Positions 1 to 8,579 of a DNA stretch of 64,000 nucleotides are shown here, one piece after another (positions within the stretch are counted from its first letter, which is position 1; every line of letters begins with the position of its first letter). This DNA comes from Pantoea rwandensis. Its GTDB lineage: Bacteria > Pseudomonadota > Gammaproteobacteria > Enterobacterales > Enterobacteriaceae. The notes beneath the pieces are model-generated. The model ran no database searches. It had not been told where the DNA came from and saw only the letters and a program-made list of their open reading frames with translations. The stretch covers positions 124,001-188,000 of the forward strand of contig NZ_CP009454.1 in the NCBI RefSeq assembly GCF_000759475.1, given 5' to 3'. The translations under genes and the position numbers were made by a program.

Positions 1-284
1 AAATCGCTATAATTGACCACCGCCACCACCGCAGGAATAAAGAACAGCAGCATTTCTGCCAGCAGCCAGTTGGCACCGGCTTTCACCCAACGCAGCGGCA
101 CCACGCGCGTCATGATCAATAGCAACAGCAGCACCATTCCCACCACATTGGCGGGCAGCGGCAAATGCAGCCAGCTCACCAGTTTGTCGCTGGCCATAAA
201 CAGGCCGATATACAGCACCAACTGCAATGGCACAAAAACACGTTGCAGGATGTCCGTTCTGCGCGGACTCAATGCAAGCGCCAT
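1..284 (-). CDS. CidA/LrgA family holin-like membrane protein (C-terminus outside window)
   Basis: Partial gene read on the minus strand from an ATG at 284 preceded by GGGGAGAAAG; it runs off the window start. The 94 visible residues form several hydrophobic helices with the family pattern of a short basic N-terminus, a first membrane helix, a PLPANVVGM turn and a third helix after PLRWVKAGANWLLAE. CidA/LrgA proteins are small inner-membrane holin/antiholin-like proteins linked to murein hydrolase control and, in some species, pyruvate transport; a CidB/LrgB partner would be expected just outside the window. The divergent LysR gene 104 bp away resembles the CidR-cidAB arrangement of Bacillus and Staphylococcus. 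Family assignment is fairly sure; the exact role is inference. Confidence 0.75.
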   Translation of the reverse strand, partial: MALALSPRRTDILQRVFVPLQLVLYIGLFMASDKLVSWLHLPLPANVVGMVLLLLLIMTRVVPLRWVKAGANWLLAEMLLFFIPAVVAVVNYSD

Positions 285-388
285 TTTCTTTCTCCCCAGA
301 ATTAAACGTTGGGCTTAGTATAAATCCGCGTCAAACTGTGAAAGAAATGAATTAAAATTATTCAAACTATGCCAAAAAGGAATACTTT

Positions 389-1291
389 ATGGACGTCCGC
401 GCCCTACGCTATTTCACCGAGGTGGTACGCCAGCAAAGTTTCACCCGTGCCGCTGAGAAGCTGTTTGTCACGCAGCCTACCATCAGCAAAATGCTGCGCC
501 AGTTAGAGGAAGAACTCGGCTGCACGCTGCTGCTGCGTGAGGGACGCAAGCTGCATCTCACCGACAGCGGTCAGGCGGTGTATCAGCGCGGGCTGGCGAT
601 TCTGCAGGAGTTTCATCAACTGGAAGCGCAGATTGGCGATATCAATGAATTGAAAACCGGTGAACTGCGGCTGGGCATCCCGCCGATGGTCGGGATGCAG
701 ATCGCCGGTTCGATCTCCGCGTTTCGCCGCCGCTATCCGGGTGTGCAATTGAAGATTGTCGAATCCGGCGGCTTAACCGTGCAGCAGGCCGTGCTGAACG
801 GCGGACTGGATATTGCGCTCACCGCGCTGCCTGTTGATGCCGATTTGCCGCTAAATACACTGGAACTGATGCGTCATCCTTTGTGCGTGCTGCTGCCGCG
901 CAGCGCGCAGTGGCTCAATCGCAGCAGCCTGGGTCTCAAGGAACTGGCGGCTCATCCACTGCTGATCCTGAATGAAGAGTTCTCGCTTAATCGTCAGTTG
1001 ATGAAAGCATTTCAGCGTCAGGGGCTGACGCCGGAGATTGCGGTGCGCAGCGCGCAGTGGGATTTCCTGGCAGCAATGGTACAAGCCGAAATGGGACTGG
1101 CAATTTTACCCGAGCCGATTTGCCAGCGGCTGGATAAGCAATCGCTGCTGTGGCTGCCTCTGGAATCTGAGTTGCAGTGGAGCCTGGGCTTGATCTGGCG
1201 TGAAGGCAGCTATCTGTCGCGCAGTGCGCAGGCGTGGATCGAATGCTGCCGCCAACATTGGCCTGATGCGCCGCCACGTTTATCGGTGTAG
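389..1291 (+). CDS. LysR-family transcriptional regulator, CidR-like by context
   Basis: 300 residues, the usual LysR length. An N-terminal winged helix-turn-helix lies at about residues 1-60 (FTRAAEKLFVTQPTISKMLRQLEEELG, quoted here only as the HTH region), followed by a substrate-binding domain with the LGIPPMVG start of the effector fold near residue 94. The ATG at 389 follows an AAAAGGA ribosome-binding site. It is divergent from the CidA/LrgA-like gene, and in Gram-positive bacteria the LysR protein CidR activates cidAB in response to acetate or weak acid. Control of the neighbour is inferred from this arrangement only; no T-N11-A operator was proven in the 104-bp intergenic region. Confidence 0.8.
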   Translation: MDVRALRYFTEVVRQQSFTRAAEKLFVTQPTISKMLRQLEEELGCTLLLREGRKLHLTDSGQAVYQRGLAILQEFHQLEAQIGDINELKTGELRLGIPPMVGMQIAGSISAFRRRYPGVQLKIVESGGLTVQQAVLNGGLDIALTALPVDADLPLNTLELMRHPLCVLLPRSAQWLNRSSLGLKELAAHPLLILNEEFSLNRQLMKAFQRQGLTPEIAVRSAQWDFLAAMVQAEMGLAILPEPICQRLDKQSLLWLPLESELQWSLGLIWREGSYLSRSAQAWIECCRQHWPDAPPRLSV

Positions 1292-1653
1292 CAATCCCGG
1301 AGCACATTAAAATTCCCCATAGAGGCGCAATGATTGTCAGCAAAGCTGACGGATGAGAACGCAGTCTGGTGTCGTTCAGGGGCTGGCTGCTCTGAAGCTT
1401 CAGTGCGTGTTGTTAACAAGTGCAGGATAGTGGAGGCCAGGGCGCCTCTGCTGCTGGAAGGGCTATCCGCAGCGCTGAGGTTTTTACGTTGGGCCAGGGG
1501 CCTGGCGCAGGGATGCGACTGGCAGTTCGGGTTGGCCTGGATGGCCTTACCCGAACGGTCCGTTGGCACGACGTGGAAGCCGAAGGCACCGCGTCAGCGG
1601 CGCGAGGAAGGCCCGGCAGCAGCAACGGTGCTCAGGCCCGCACGCCGCCTGCG
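1292..1653. other. GC-rich structured intergenic region
   Basis: Some 360 bp between the convergent LysR and yjcE genes with no convincing gene: overlapping ORFs on both strands have no recognisable family and no good ribosome-binding sites. The stretch from about 1430 to 1640 is GC-rich and holds nested inverted repeats, for example TTCGGGT paired with ACCCGAA around an inner GGCC/GGCC stem (about 1526-1556) and GGCCAGG facing CCTGGC (about 1494-1507). It may be a degenerate repeat element or a long transcription-end structure. Confidence 0.4.
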
Positions 1654-3303
1654 TTACTCCTCTTTCTCGATCAGCAACGCTTCCAGCAAATCGAGATCGC
1701 GCAGCAGTTTCTGCATTGTCTCATTCGAAATCTCTTGAGTAGCACGCAGATGGTAAACCTCGGCACGTTCAGCTCGCAGCGCAGTCAGGCGGAAGCGACG
1801 CTCCAGGTTTTCGGCAAACAACGCCTGATCAACCTCGTCTTTACCCACCACGCGACGGCGCAGATTGCCGATCACGCGTAAGCTCACCTCTTTCAACAAT
1901 TCCGGATCGATATTCTCTTCGGTATCGTTTTCCAGTCGCTGCTCCATCTTGTGCAAGCTCTCGATCGCCACATTGGCCATCGCCGCACGCGCATGCTGCA
2001 CTTCCCGCCGGTGCCCGGACTTGTCATGGCTTTCCATACCGCGCAGCAGTATCGGCAACAGAATCACCCCGACAAATAGCGAGAACAGAATCACGCCGGT
2101 GGCGATAAACACCAGTTCATAACGCGCCGGGAACGGTTCGCCATTGCTGAGGAACAGCGGAATCGACAGCACACCGGCCAGCGTAATTGCACCGCGCACA
2201 CCGGCAAAGGAAGCGATGAGCAACTCACGGAAAGAGTAGTTGGAGAACTCCAGCGGTTTCTTTTTCAGAAAGCGCAGGCTGGCACGTTGCATCATCCACA
2301 GCCAGCCAAAGCGCACAATCATCAAGGCGACATACACCAGCGCAACATCGGTGAACAACATCCACAGCTCAACGTTAGGATCGGCATTGGCCTGCGCGAC
2401 GGAGGTTTCCAGAATGTCCGGCAGTTGCAGGCCCAGCATCAGGAACACCATGCCGTTAAAGACGAACTCCAGCATCTGCCACACGCTATTCGCACGTAAA
2501 CGCATCGCCAGCGGTGCCTGACGGATAATGCCAGAGCGCGTGATGGTCATACCCGCCGCAACTGCCGCGAGGATACCTGACACGCCCAGATGCTCAGCAA
2601 TCAGATAAGAGGCGAAAGGCAGCAGCAGCAACAGCACAGTTTGCGTCGCCGGATCGTCACCGCTCCAGCGGCTCAGCAGACGCAACGAGCGGCCATACAG
2701 CCAGCATACCGCCACGCCAGCGACCAGACCGCCGACCGCCACTTTGAGGAACTCCACGCTGGCACCACCCCAGGTAAACACCATGGTGCCCATCGCCACC
2801 GCGACCGCAAACTTCAATGAAACCAGGCCAGATGCGTCGTTCATCAGGGCTTCACCCTGCACAATCGACATGATCTTTTTCGGGATACGCCCTTCCCCGA
2901 CGATGCCGGAAAGCGCCACGGCATCGGTAGGTGACAGCACCGCAGCGAGCGCGAAGGCAGGGATCAGTGGAATACCCGGCACCAGCCAGTAAATCAGATA
3001 ACCAATTCCGACCACGGTAATCAGCACCAGCACCAGCGCCAGGCCCATGATCTCGCGTCCGTGGTGCAAGAATTCGTTAATCGGCGTTTTCCAGCCATCG
3101 GCAAACAGCAGCGGCGGAATGAACAGCACGAGGAACAGTTCGGGGTCAAAATCGACATGCAAGCCAAAGCTCGGCACGGCCAGCAATGCACCAGCGGCAA
3201 TCTGCACCAACGGCAGGGGAATTTGGAACGGCAATATGCGCGCTGCCACGCCGGAGAGTGATACCACCAGCGTCATAATGAGAATGGTAAAGAAGATTTC
3301 CAT
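1654..3303 (-). CDS. yjcE: Na+/H+ antiporter, CPA1 family (YjcE)
   Basis: Inner-membrane sodium/proton exchanger of the CPA1 family. I choose the ATG at 3303, giving 549 residues, the same length as E. coli YjcE, and starting MEIFFTILIM as there; an upstream in-frame start at 3333 is less likely. About 12 membrane helices fill residues 1-420. The FIPPLLFADG segment (61-70), SPTDA (124-128) and NDASG (155-159) are family hallmarks, the last carrying the ion-binding acidic residue. A charged cytoplasmic tail follows (about 430-549). The neighbour ghxP lies upstream on the same strand with a terminator between, the same order as in E. coli. Physiological cation preference cannot be read from sequence. 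Confidence 0.93.
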   Translation of the reverse strand: MEIFFTILIMTLVVSLSGVAARILPFQIPLPLVQIAAGALLAVPSFGLHVDFDPELFLVLFIPPLLFADGWKTPINEFLHHGREIMGLALVLVLITVVGIGYLIYWLVPGIPLIPAFALAAVLSPTDAVALSGIVGEGRIPKKIMSIVQGEALMNDASGLVSLKFAVAVAMGTMVFTWGGASVEFLKVAVGGLVAGVAVCWLYGRSLRLLSRWSGDDPATQTVLLLLLPFASYLIAEHLGVSGILAAVAAGMTITRSGIIRQAPLAMRLRANSVWQMLEFVFNGMVFLMLGLQLPDILETSVAQANADPNVELWMLFTDVALVYVALMIVRFGWLWMMQRASLRFLKKKPLEFSNYSFRELLIASFAGVRGAITLAGVLSIPLFLSNGEPFPARYELVFIATGVILFSLFVGVILLPILLRGMESHDKSGHRREVQHARAAMANVAIESLHKMEQRLENDTEENIDPELLKEVSLRVIGNLRRRVVGKDEVDQALFAENLERRFRLTALRAERAEVYHLRATQEISNETMQKLLRDLDLLEALLIEKEE

Positions 3304-3366
3304 GCTTTCCTTAGGCGAATCGTATTTATTCAAGCGATGTTGTTGCGAAGGAAAGTGTAAAACAAA

Positions 3367-3400
3367 ACGCCGCCCGAAGGGGCAACCCTGCGTGCGGCGT
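3367..3400 (-). terminator. Terminator after ghxP
   Basis: Inverted repeat ACGCCGC (3367-3373) with GCGGCGT (3394-3400). On the minus strand it is followed by TTTTGTTTTA, as expected for an intrinsic terminator, and it separates ghxP from yjcE. Confidence 0.7.
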
Positions 3401-3442
3401 GGACCAGAAAGAGACTTATCTGGAAATCAGTGGTTATAAAAG

Positions 3443-4792
3443 TTAAATAGCCCAGCCACCGGCATAGAAAGTCACCAGCGCAATCGCAATCACTACGGTC
3501 CCGACATTCAGTTTGCGCCACTCACCCGCAAACACCCGACCGATCACCAACGAACCAAAGCCGAGCATGATGCCGGTCACGATGTTGCAAGTCAGAACGA
3601 TGAACACGGCAGTGACCAAACCCGACATCGCATCGACAAAGTCATTGAAGTCAATCTTCGCCACGTTGCTTAGCATCAGCAGGCCAACGTACATCAACGC
3701 TGGTGCCGTCGCGTAGGCCGGCACCAGATAGGCCAGCGGAGACATAAACAAAATCAACAGGAACAACAGACCGACGACAATCGCCGTCAGTCCGGTTTTG
3801 CCGCCTGCGGCTGTGCCAGCAGCTGATTCGATATACACCGCCGCAGGCGAAGCGCCGACCAAACCGGCGAACAGGCTGCTGACGGAGTCGGTGGTCAACG
3901 CGCGACCGCCGTTAATGATCTGACCGTCTTTATCCAGCAGATTCGCCTGGCCCGCCACGGCACGGATGGTACCCGTCGCATCAAACACTGCGGTCATGAC
4001 GAGCGCCAGCACGCTTGGCAGTACCACTGGTTGCAGTGCACCCATAATATCAAGGCTGAACATAGCCGATTGGCCGTTGGCATCCTTCAGGCTCGGCATA
4101 GCGAACAGCCCCTGATAGGTCACCGCCGGATCAAAGATCAGACCCACCACTGAAATCGCTACGATGGTCAGCAAAATCCCGCCTGGCACACGACGTTTTT
4201 CCAGACCAAAGATGGCCGCCAGCCCGATCAGCGCCATAATCACCGGGAACGAGGTGAAGTGGCCGAGTGCCACCGGCAAGCCCGGCGCAGGGTTCTTCAC
4301 AACCAGGCCAATGCCATCGGCCGCAATCAGCAGCAGGAACAGGCCAATACCGACTCCCGTGCCGTGCGCCACGCCCATCGGCAGGTTACGCAAAATCCAG
4401 GCGCGAATCCCGGTGACCGAAATCAACGTGAACAGCAAGCCCATCAGGAATACCGCGCCAAGGGCAACCGGGACGCTAATGTGCTGGCCCAGCACCAGGC
4501 TAAACGCGGTGAAGGCGGTCAGGGAAATCGCACAGCCGATCGCCATGGGCAGGTTGGCCCACAATCCCATGATGATCGAACCAAAGCTGGCGACCAGGCA
4601 GGTCGCTACAAACACGGCAGTCGGCGAGAAGCCGGCTTTACCCAGCATACCCGGAACGACAATGACGGAGTAAACCATGGCTAAAAAGGTGGTTAGCCCC
4701 GCCAAAATTTCCTGACGCACGCTGCTGCCGCGTGCCGAGATGTTAAACCAGGCGTCCAGTTTTCCACTGGCCGGGCGTGAATCGCCAGACAT
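3443..4792 (-). CDS. ghxP: Guanine/hypoxanthine permease, NCS2 family (GhxP)
   Basis: 449 residues from the ATG at 4792 (GAGGATTTACT upstream), matching E. coli GhxP (YjcD) in length and in long blocks such as [19 protein letters not shown] near residue 33 and the [11 protein letters not shown] loop. The protein is a polytopic inner-membrane purine:proton symporter of the AzgA-like branch of NCS2, expected to import guanine and hypoxanthine. A good PurR-type operator lies 90 bp upstream (4881-4896), consistent with repression of purine uptake genes by PurR when purines are plentiful. An upstream extension to 4852 is possible in frame but lacks family similarity. Confidence 0.93.
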   Translation of the reverse strand: MSGDSRPASGKLDAWFNISARGSSVRQEILAGLTTFLAMVYSVIVVPGMLGKAGFSPTAVFVATCLVASFGSIIMGLWANLPMAIGCAISLTAFTAFSLVLGQHISVPVALGAVFLMGLLFTLISVTGIRAWILRNLPMGVAHGTGVGIGLFLLLIAADGIGLVVKNPAPGLPVALGHFTSFPVIMALIGLAAIFGLEKRRVPGGILLTIVAISVVGLIFDPAVTYQGLFAMPSLKDANGQSAMFSLDIMGALQPVVLPSVLALVMTAVFDATGTIRAVAGQANLLDKDGQIINGGRALTTDSVSSLFAGLVGASPAAVYIESAAGTAAGGKTGLTAIVVGLLFLLILFMSPLAYLVPAYATAPALMYVGLLMLSNVAKIDFNDFVDAMSGLVTAVFIVLTCNIVTGIMLGFGSLVIGRVFAGEWRKLNVGTVVIAIALVTFYAGGWAI

Positions 4793-4880
4793 AGTAAATC
4801 CTCTGCGTTTTTTAAGATGTAATGAGCCCCACGGCCCGCGTTTGCGCATCATCCTGGTGAAGGTATCTCAGTGAGAAAAG

Positions 4881-4896
4881 AGGCAAACGTTTACGT
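4881..4896. promoter_or_regulatory. PurR operator upstream of ghxP
   Basis: AGGCAAACGTTTACGT matches the PurR consensus ACGCAAACGTTTGCGT at 14 of 16 positions, including the central AAACGTTT. It sits about 90 bp before the ghxP start. A weaker GGCAAACG repeat occurs near 4936. PurR control of the E. coli orthologue is established; here it is a sequence match. Confidence 0.75.
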
Positions 4897-5317
4897 AGCC
4901 GCGTATTCCAGGTCGTAAAAGGGGACACGGGAAAAGGCAAACGATTATCTGGCGTTTGCTATGGGGTTTTCAACTACTAATCGATTATCAGGCAGGATAA
5001 AGCGCAGACTGATGCGGATTAACAATGTGGTTACACTGCTTTAGGCGAAATTTAAGAGAGTGGAACTGGCTGGAAAGTATCGATATTTTTCCATTTATCG
5101 CCAAATTTTTCCTCACCAACGGCACCAAACGTATGTGGGTGCGGCGAGTTGAAGCGATGATCAACTTGAGGCCCAGCAAAGGCCCGCCCGAAGAGCAAAG
5201 CGTCCGCGCCATGGACGGCGCGGCCGATCTGCATGGATGCGTTATTCCTTTGCGATCGGGCGGGCCTTTGTTGGGCATGGCACCCAACCCACAGCGATCC
5301 GCGCTAACCTTAGTGCA
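4897..5317. other. Intergenic region with a palindromic repeat element
   Basis: Between the ghxP upstream region and the end of the glutathione transferase gene there is no convincing coding sequence. It contains the ghxP leader and, at 5171-5276, a long palindromic element that recurs at 28976-29126 (listed separately). Overlapping ORFs on both strands across this element are by-products of the repeat. Confidence 0.5.
5171..5276. repeat. Dispersed palindromic element, copy 1
   Basis: A 106-bp element bounded by 21-nt inverted arms (5171-5191 and 5256-5276) that pair with one G.T exception; the inner 15 nt, CAAAGGCCCGCCCGA against TCGGGCGGGCCTTTG, are perfect. The left segment 5179-5211 matches 28976-29008 at 30 of 33 positions and TTCCTTTGCGATCGG (5245-5259) matches 29101-29115 exactly, so this is one of at least two related copies in the window. 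It carries no gene and may be a non-autonomous mobile repeat or a structured transcript end. Confidence 0.7.
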
Positions 5318-5980
5318 TTAATTGAACGTGATTGCCCCGCCCTGCTCAATCGCACGTTGCCACGCAGCACGCTGCTGCATCGCTTCCAGCCAACGCGCGG
5401 TGGCGGGCATCTCTTGCAACGATCCCCGCATCTGCAGCGCCAGCAGCGGGAAACTCATCTGCACATCGGCGAGGCTAAACCGAGAACCGGCGAAATAACG
5501 ATGCTGACTAAGATGCTGCTCAATCACGCCACCGTGCAGCTTCAGCTGCTTATTCAGCCACGCCTTCTGAATCCCTTTGCTCAACGCCATGCCTGCCGGA
5601 CGTAAAATCCATGGCACCGGCTTTTTCCCGAGTTGCCCAAACACCAGCTTCATCACCAGCAACGGCATCAGCGACCCTTCCGCGTAATGCAGCCAGTAAC
5701 GCGCCTGAATCTGCTCATCCTCATCCGTGATAGCAAACAAGTGCTCGCGGTCATATTTTTGCAGCAGATATTCCAGAATCGCCCCTGACTCGGCGATCAC
5801 GCGATTGCCATCGGTCATCACCGGCGACTTCCCCAGCGGATGAATTTTCTTTAATGACTCTGGCGCCAGCAGCGTGTCCTCGCGCTGATAACGCTTAATT
5901 TGATACGGCACCGACAGCTCTTCCAGCAGCCACAACACGCGATGCGAACGGGAATTTTCCAGATGGTGAACGGTAATCAT
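5318..5980 (-). CDS. Glutathione S-transferase family protein
   Basis: 220 residues from the ATG at 5980. The N-terminal thioredoxin-like domain (about 1-80) shows the GST features MITVHHLENSRSHRVLWLLEE with a Ser/Arg pair near the glutathione site, a cis-proline region GKSPV and the ESGAI motif for the gamma-glutamyl group near residue 63. The C-terminal all-helical domain follows and includes FSLADVQMSFPL. GSTs conjugate glutathione to electrophiles or act as peroxidases; substrate is unknown. It is just downstream of soxR on the same strand (44 bp), so a link to oxidative stress is plausible but is inference. Confidence 0.85.
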   Translation of the reverse strand: MITVHHLENSRSHRVLWLLEELSVPYQIKRYQREDTLLAPESLKKIHPLGKSPVMTDGNRVIAESGAILEYLLQKYDREHLFAITDEDEQIQARYWLHYAEGSLMPLLVMKLVFGQLGKKPVPWILRPAGMALSKGIQKAWLNKQLKLHGGVIEQHLSQHRYFAGSRFSLADVQMSFPLLALQMRGSLQEMPATARWLEAMQQRAAWQRAIEQGGAITFN

Positions 5981-6024
5981 GCGGTTTTCCTTGCCGGTCA
6001 AAGTCTCCCGGCAAGTATAGCGGA

Positions 6025-6501
6025 TTAACCTTTGTGCTCGTCTTGCTCTGGATCGAGTAACACCGCCCCCGAACCTTGCTCTGCCAGACGGTCACCGGGA
6101 TTGCGCAGTGGACAATCACGCATCGATAAGCAGCCACAGCCAATACACCCATCCAAATCGTTGCGCAGCCGCGTCAGGGTCTCGATACGCTTATCCAGCT
6201 CTTCACGCCAGTGCTGCGTCAGCGCATCCCACTCCTGCGTCGACATACGCTTGTTGGCCGGCACGTGCATCAAACTGTCGCTGACAGTCGCCAGCGGAAT
6301 GCCGATGCGCTGCGCAATCTTGATAATCGCTACACGGCGCAGCACATCGCGGCTGTAACGCCGTTGATTGCCGCCATTGCGCGAACTAAAAATTAAACCT
6401 TTGGTTTCATAAAAGTGCAGCGCGGAAACGGCCACGCCGCTACGTTTCGCCACTTCACCCGGCGTTAACACCGGTTTTGGGTAATTGCGTTCTTTTTTCA
6501 T
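6025..6501 (-). CDS. soxR: Redox-sensitive activator SoxR
   Basis: MerR-family [2Fe-2S] sensor, 158 residues (E. coli 154). The winged helix DNA-binding region occupies about residues 12-80 and the dimerisation helix about 85-118. The iron-sulfur ligands C119, C122, C124 and C130 ([12 protein letters not shown]) are all present and at the same positions as in E. coli. Oxidation of the cluster by redox-cycling drugs turns SoxR into an activator of soxS. The gene is divergent from soxS, with the SoxR operator between the two, and the C-terminus is slightly longer than usual ([10 protein letters not shown]). Confidence 0.97.
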   Translation of the reverse strand: MKKERNYPKPVLTPGEVAKRSGVAVSALHFYETKGLIFSSRNGGNQRRYSRDVLRRVAIIKIAQRIGIPLATVSDSLMHVPANKRMSTQEWDALTQHWREELDKRIETLTRLRNDLDGCIGCGCLSMRDCPLRNPGDRLAEQGSGAVLLDPEQDEHKG

Positions 6502-6509
6502 TTAGGGCC

Positions 6510-6540
6510 TTTACCTCAAGTTAACTTGAGGAATTATACT
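6510..6540 (+). promoter_or_regulatory. soxS promoter with SoxR operator
   Basis: The perfect 18-bp palindrome CCTCAAGTTAACTTGAGG (6514-6531) is the SoxR site. It lies between a -35 TTTACC (6510-6515) and a -10 TATACT (6535-6540) with a 19-bp spacer, the over-long spacing typical of MerR-family targets that need DNA distortion for activation. Confidence 0.95.
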
Positions 6541-6598
6541 CGCACACCATCAAAACTTCGAATTTCAAACCCGATAAACCTTTCAGAAGGATGAGGCT

Positions 6599-7027
6599 AT
6601 GATGCAACAGGAAATCATTCATTCACTGACACACTGGATCGATGAAAATCTGGATAAGGCCCTGTCGATCGACGAAGTGGCAGCAAAATCCGGCTACTCA
6701 AAATGGCACCTGCAGCGTATGTTCCGTACCGTGACGAAACAAACGCTGGGTGGCTATATTCGTGAGCGCCGCCTGACTCTGGCCGCTGAAGCGTTACGCC
6801 AGACCCAGCGTCCAGTGTTCGATATCGCGATGCAATACGGTTACGATTCACAGCAAACTTTTTCGCGCGTATTCCGCCGTCAGTTTTCCCAGACGCCGAC
6901 CGCCTATCGTCACACCATGCGCCGTCAGGCGATGATTCAGCGTCCGCGCCTGCTGAGTTTCGATTGCAGTGAAAACATGAACAGCTTTGCCCAGCGCACA
7001 ACCGGCGAGTGCTGCCCGGTTCAGTGA
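6599..7027 (+). CDS. soxS: AraC-family activator SoxS with C-terminal extension
   Basis: Activator of the superoxide regulon made when SoxR is oxidised. Residues 1-107 carry the two helix-turn-helix motifs of the MarA/SoxS/Rob family, with SGYSKWHLQRMFR (first recognition helix) and YDSQQTFSRVFRRQF (second). E. coli SoxS ends near residue 107 in DYRHRL; here the frame continues about 35 residues (to GECCPVQ), so the total is 142. ATG codons at 6599 and 6602 are both possible behind AGAAGGATGAGG. The extension holds three cysteines and no known domain. Divergent from soxR, as in E. coli. Confidence 0.93.
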   Translation: MMQQEIIHSLTHWIDENLDKALSIDEVAAKSGYSKWHLQRMFRTVTKQTLGGYIRERRLTLAAEALRQTQRPVFDIAMQYGYDSQQTFSRVFRRQFSQTPTAYRHTMRRQAMIQRPRLLSFDCSENMNSFAQRTTGECCPVQ

Positions 7028-7152
7028 CATTCTGCGCGCCCTTCACGGGCGCACCTTCCCGCTTTGCCTCTGCCATCTCCCCCGCTTCGATAAAAATCTT
7101 TCTACCATACCAGGTATAAATTTTGTTCAAACTTTCAAATCGAGTGATATAA

Positions 7153-7168
7153 TGTGACCCAAGTCACA
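7153..7168. promoter_or_regulatory. CRP site upstream of yjcB
   Basis: TGTGACCCAAGTCACA is a perfect TGTGA-N6-TCACA inverted repeat, the cAMP-CRP core. It lies 111 bp before the yjcB start and 126 bp after soxS, so it most likely serves yjcB. Confidence 0.7.
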
Positions 7169-7279
7169 GATTTACCCCCGCGTAAGACGGCCAGAAGGGC
7201 CTCCCTGACCCTCCTTCTTTGCCGCCAGTGATGTCCAATCGATGTCAGGGATATTACTGATTTGAAGAGGTTTTTGCAG

Positions 7280-7561
7280 ATGGCTACGTTAACCACCAGT
7301 TTAATCGTCATGCGTTGGGAGCTGCTCAGCGCCATCATGATGTTCTTTGCCAGCACCATGAAAATTAAACTGCGTCAGAACAGTCACCACGTGATGGCAC
7401 TGATGTGCGGCGGTATTGGTGTAGGCATGTCATGCTGGTTTGTCACCGGCCTGCTCGGCATTACCCTGAGCATGGAAAATCTGCACAATTTCATGGAAAT
7501 CTCCAAAAACGCCTTCGTTGAAGTGATGAGTCAGACGCCTGCTGATTGGCCGATGCCTTAA
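7280..7561 (+). CDS. yjcB: YjcB family inner-membrane protein
   Basis: Short hydrophobic protein of 93 residues starting MATLTTSLIVMRWELLSA, clearly the YjcB family of unknown function, located after soxS as in E. coli. I take the ATG at 7280 with GAAGAGG nine bases upstream; a TTG at 7262 is also in frame. Two or three membrane helices are visible (about 5-25 and 42-65) and the end, QTPADWPMP, matches the conserved QTPPQWPM tail of the family. A strong bidirectional terminator follows at 7573. Confidence 0.9.
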   Translation: MATLTTSLIVMRWELLSAIMMFFASTMKIKLRQNSHHVMALMCGGIGVGMSCWFVTGLLGITLSMENLHNFMEISKNAFVEVMSQTPADWPMP

Positions 7562-7572
7562 TCGCAGCCAAT

Positions 7573-7600
7573 AAAAAACCCCGCTTAGCGGGGTTTTTTA
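7573..7600. terminator. Bidirectional terminator between yjcB and the ATP-grasp gene
   Basis: AAAAAACCCCGC-TTA-GCGGGGTTTTTT with A and T runs on either side; it serves the convergent genes yjcB (plus) and the ATP-grasp gene (minus). Confidence 0.9.
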
Positions 7601-7616
7601 TTTTGCTGTGTGATAC

Positions 7617-8579
7617 TCAAATTTTCTTCAATACGGCTGGAATAGCGACTTCCGGCACCGTCACACCCGGTATCTGCGTACCGCGGCGGTCTTGAATCCA
7701 CATATCACCCATCATCTGGTTTAATCCACGGTCCAACCCGGTCACCAACCCGGCACCTGGCGTAAACGTCAGCTCGCCAAAGTAAATCCGATCACCATCG
7801 ATGTACCAGTCCACACGCACATAATCAAAATCGCTCGCCAGGGTTTTACTCAGCGCCAATGCGTGCTGTAACTGCGCCATTTGTGGATTCACATCCAGCC
7901 CGGTATCGCGAATTTTGTGGTACGCCTCATTGAGGTTGTTCACATAAAAATTCATCGACAGTAACGGGTTACATCGGTTGTAAATCACCTGCAGCACATA
8001 TTCAAAGCTGCCGTCACGCTTGTTGAACATGTGAAACTTGTAATCAATCGGCGCGGTTTTACCATCACCAATGTACTGCTCCACCAGGATACGCGGCTTG
8101 ATGTAGCGATAGTGAATCTCACGCGCTTCATTAGCAAAGTCGGTCTTCAACCAGCGATGGCAGTCACTGATAATTTTCTGCTTCTTTAGCGCATCCGGCT
8201 CTTCCAGCAGGATTTCCACCATGTTGGAGCCGTGATTGGGCTTAATCACCGTGTTCTTCCAGCTCGGCAGCGTATGCAGCGAGTGCGGGTCGCTGGTCTC
8301 ATACACCAGTGGGATCAGGTATTCGCTGCCCACTTTCTCGGCGATGTATTCGCGCACCGAATACTTATCCGACAGGCGGCCATAGATTTGGTAATCGCCA
8401 AAAACGAATTTCCGGTACAGCACCTTCTCATTAAACACTTTCGGTTGACGCAAATTAGGCAGTTTGCGGAATTTATGAAAGTAATAGATGCGGTCCTGGT
8501 AAGCCCAGGGCATCTTCTTGATGAAGTACTGGACACTTCTTCTGAGTTCATCTTTCAACTTGAGCATATCGGACCTCAT
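7617..8579 (-). CDS. TupA-like ATP-grasp protein
   Basis: 320 residues, resembling the ATP-grasp family found with TupA (teichuronopeptide synthesis) and in many capsule and O-antigen clusters. Family features: an N-terminal region with NLRQPKVFNEKVLYRK near 45-60, a lysine in TVIKPNHGSNMV (nucleotide site) near 118, the IDYKFHMFN strand near 182, and a C-terminal metal-binding stretch DYVRVDWYIDGDRIYFGELTFTPGAG near 255. ATP-grasp ligases join a carboxylate to an amine; here an amino acid or similar group might be added to a glycan. The ATG overlaps the flippase stop by ATGA, so the two are translated together. No glycosyltransferase is near. Substrate unknown. Confidence 0.8.
   Translation of the reverse strand: MRSDMLKLKDELRRSVQYFIKKMPWAYQDRIYYFHKFRKLPNLRQPKVFNEKVLYRKFVFGDYQIYGRLSDKYSVREYIAEKVGSEYLIPLVYETSDPHSLHTLPSWKNTVIKPNHGSNMVEILLEEPDALKKQKIISDCHRWLKTDFANEAREIHYRYIKPRILVEQYIGDGKTAPIDYKFHMFNKRDGSFEYVLQVIYNRCNPLLSMNFYVNNLNEAYHKIRDTGLDVNPQMAQLQHALALSKTLASDFDYVRVDWYIDGDRIYFGELTFTPGAGLVTGLDRGLNQMMGDMWIQDRRGTQIPGVTVPEVAIPAVLKKI

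Noticed and set aside
1334-1881. Plus-strand ORFs of 134 and 153 codons between LysR and yjcE
   Set aside because: They run into the antisense of yjcE, have no family resemblance and lie on the GC-rich repeat structure.
4988-5321. Short ORFs on both strands across 5025-5321
   Set aside because: They arise from the palindromic repeat; the repeat structure itself, not codon use, is conserved in copy 2.
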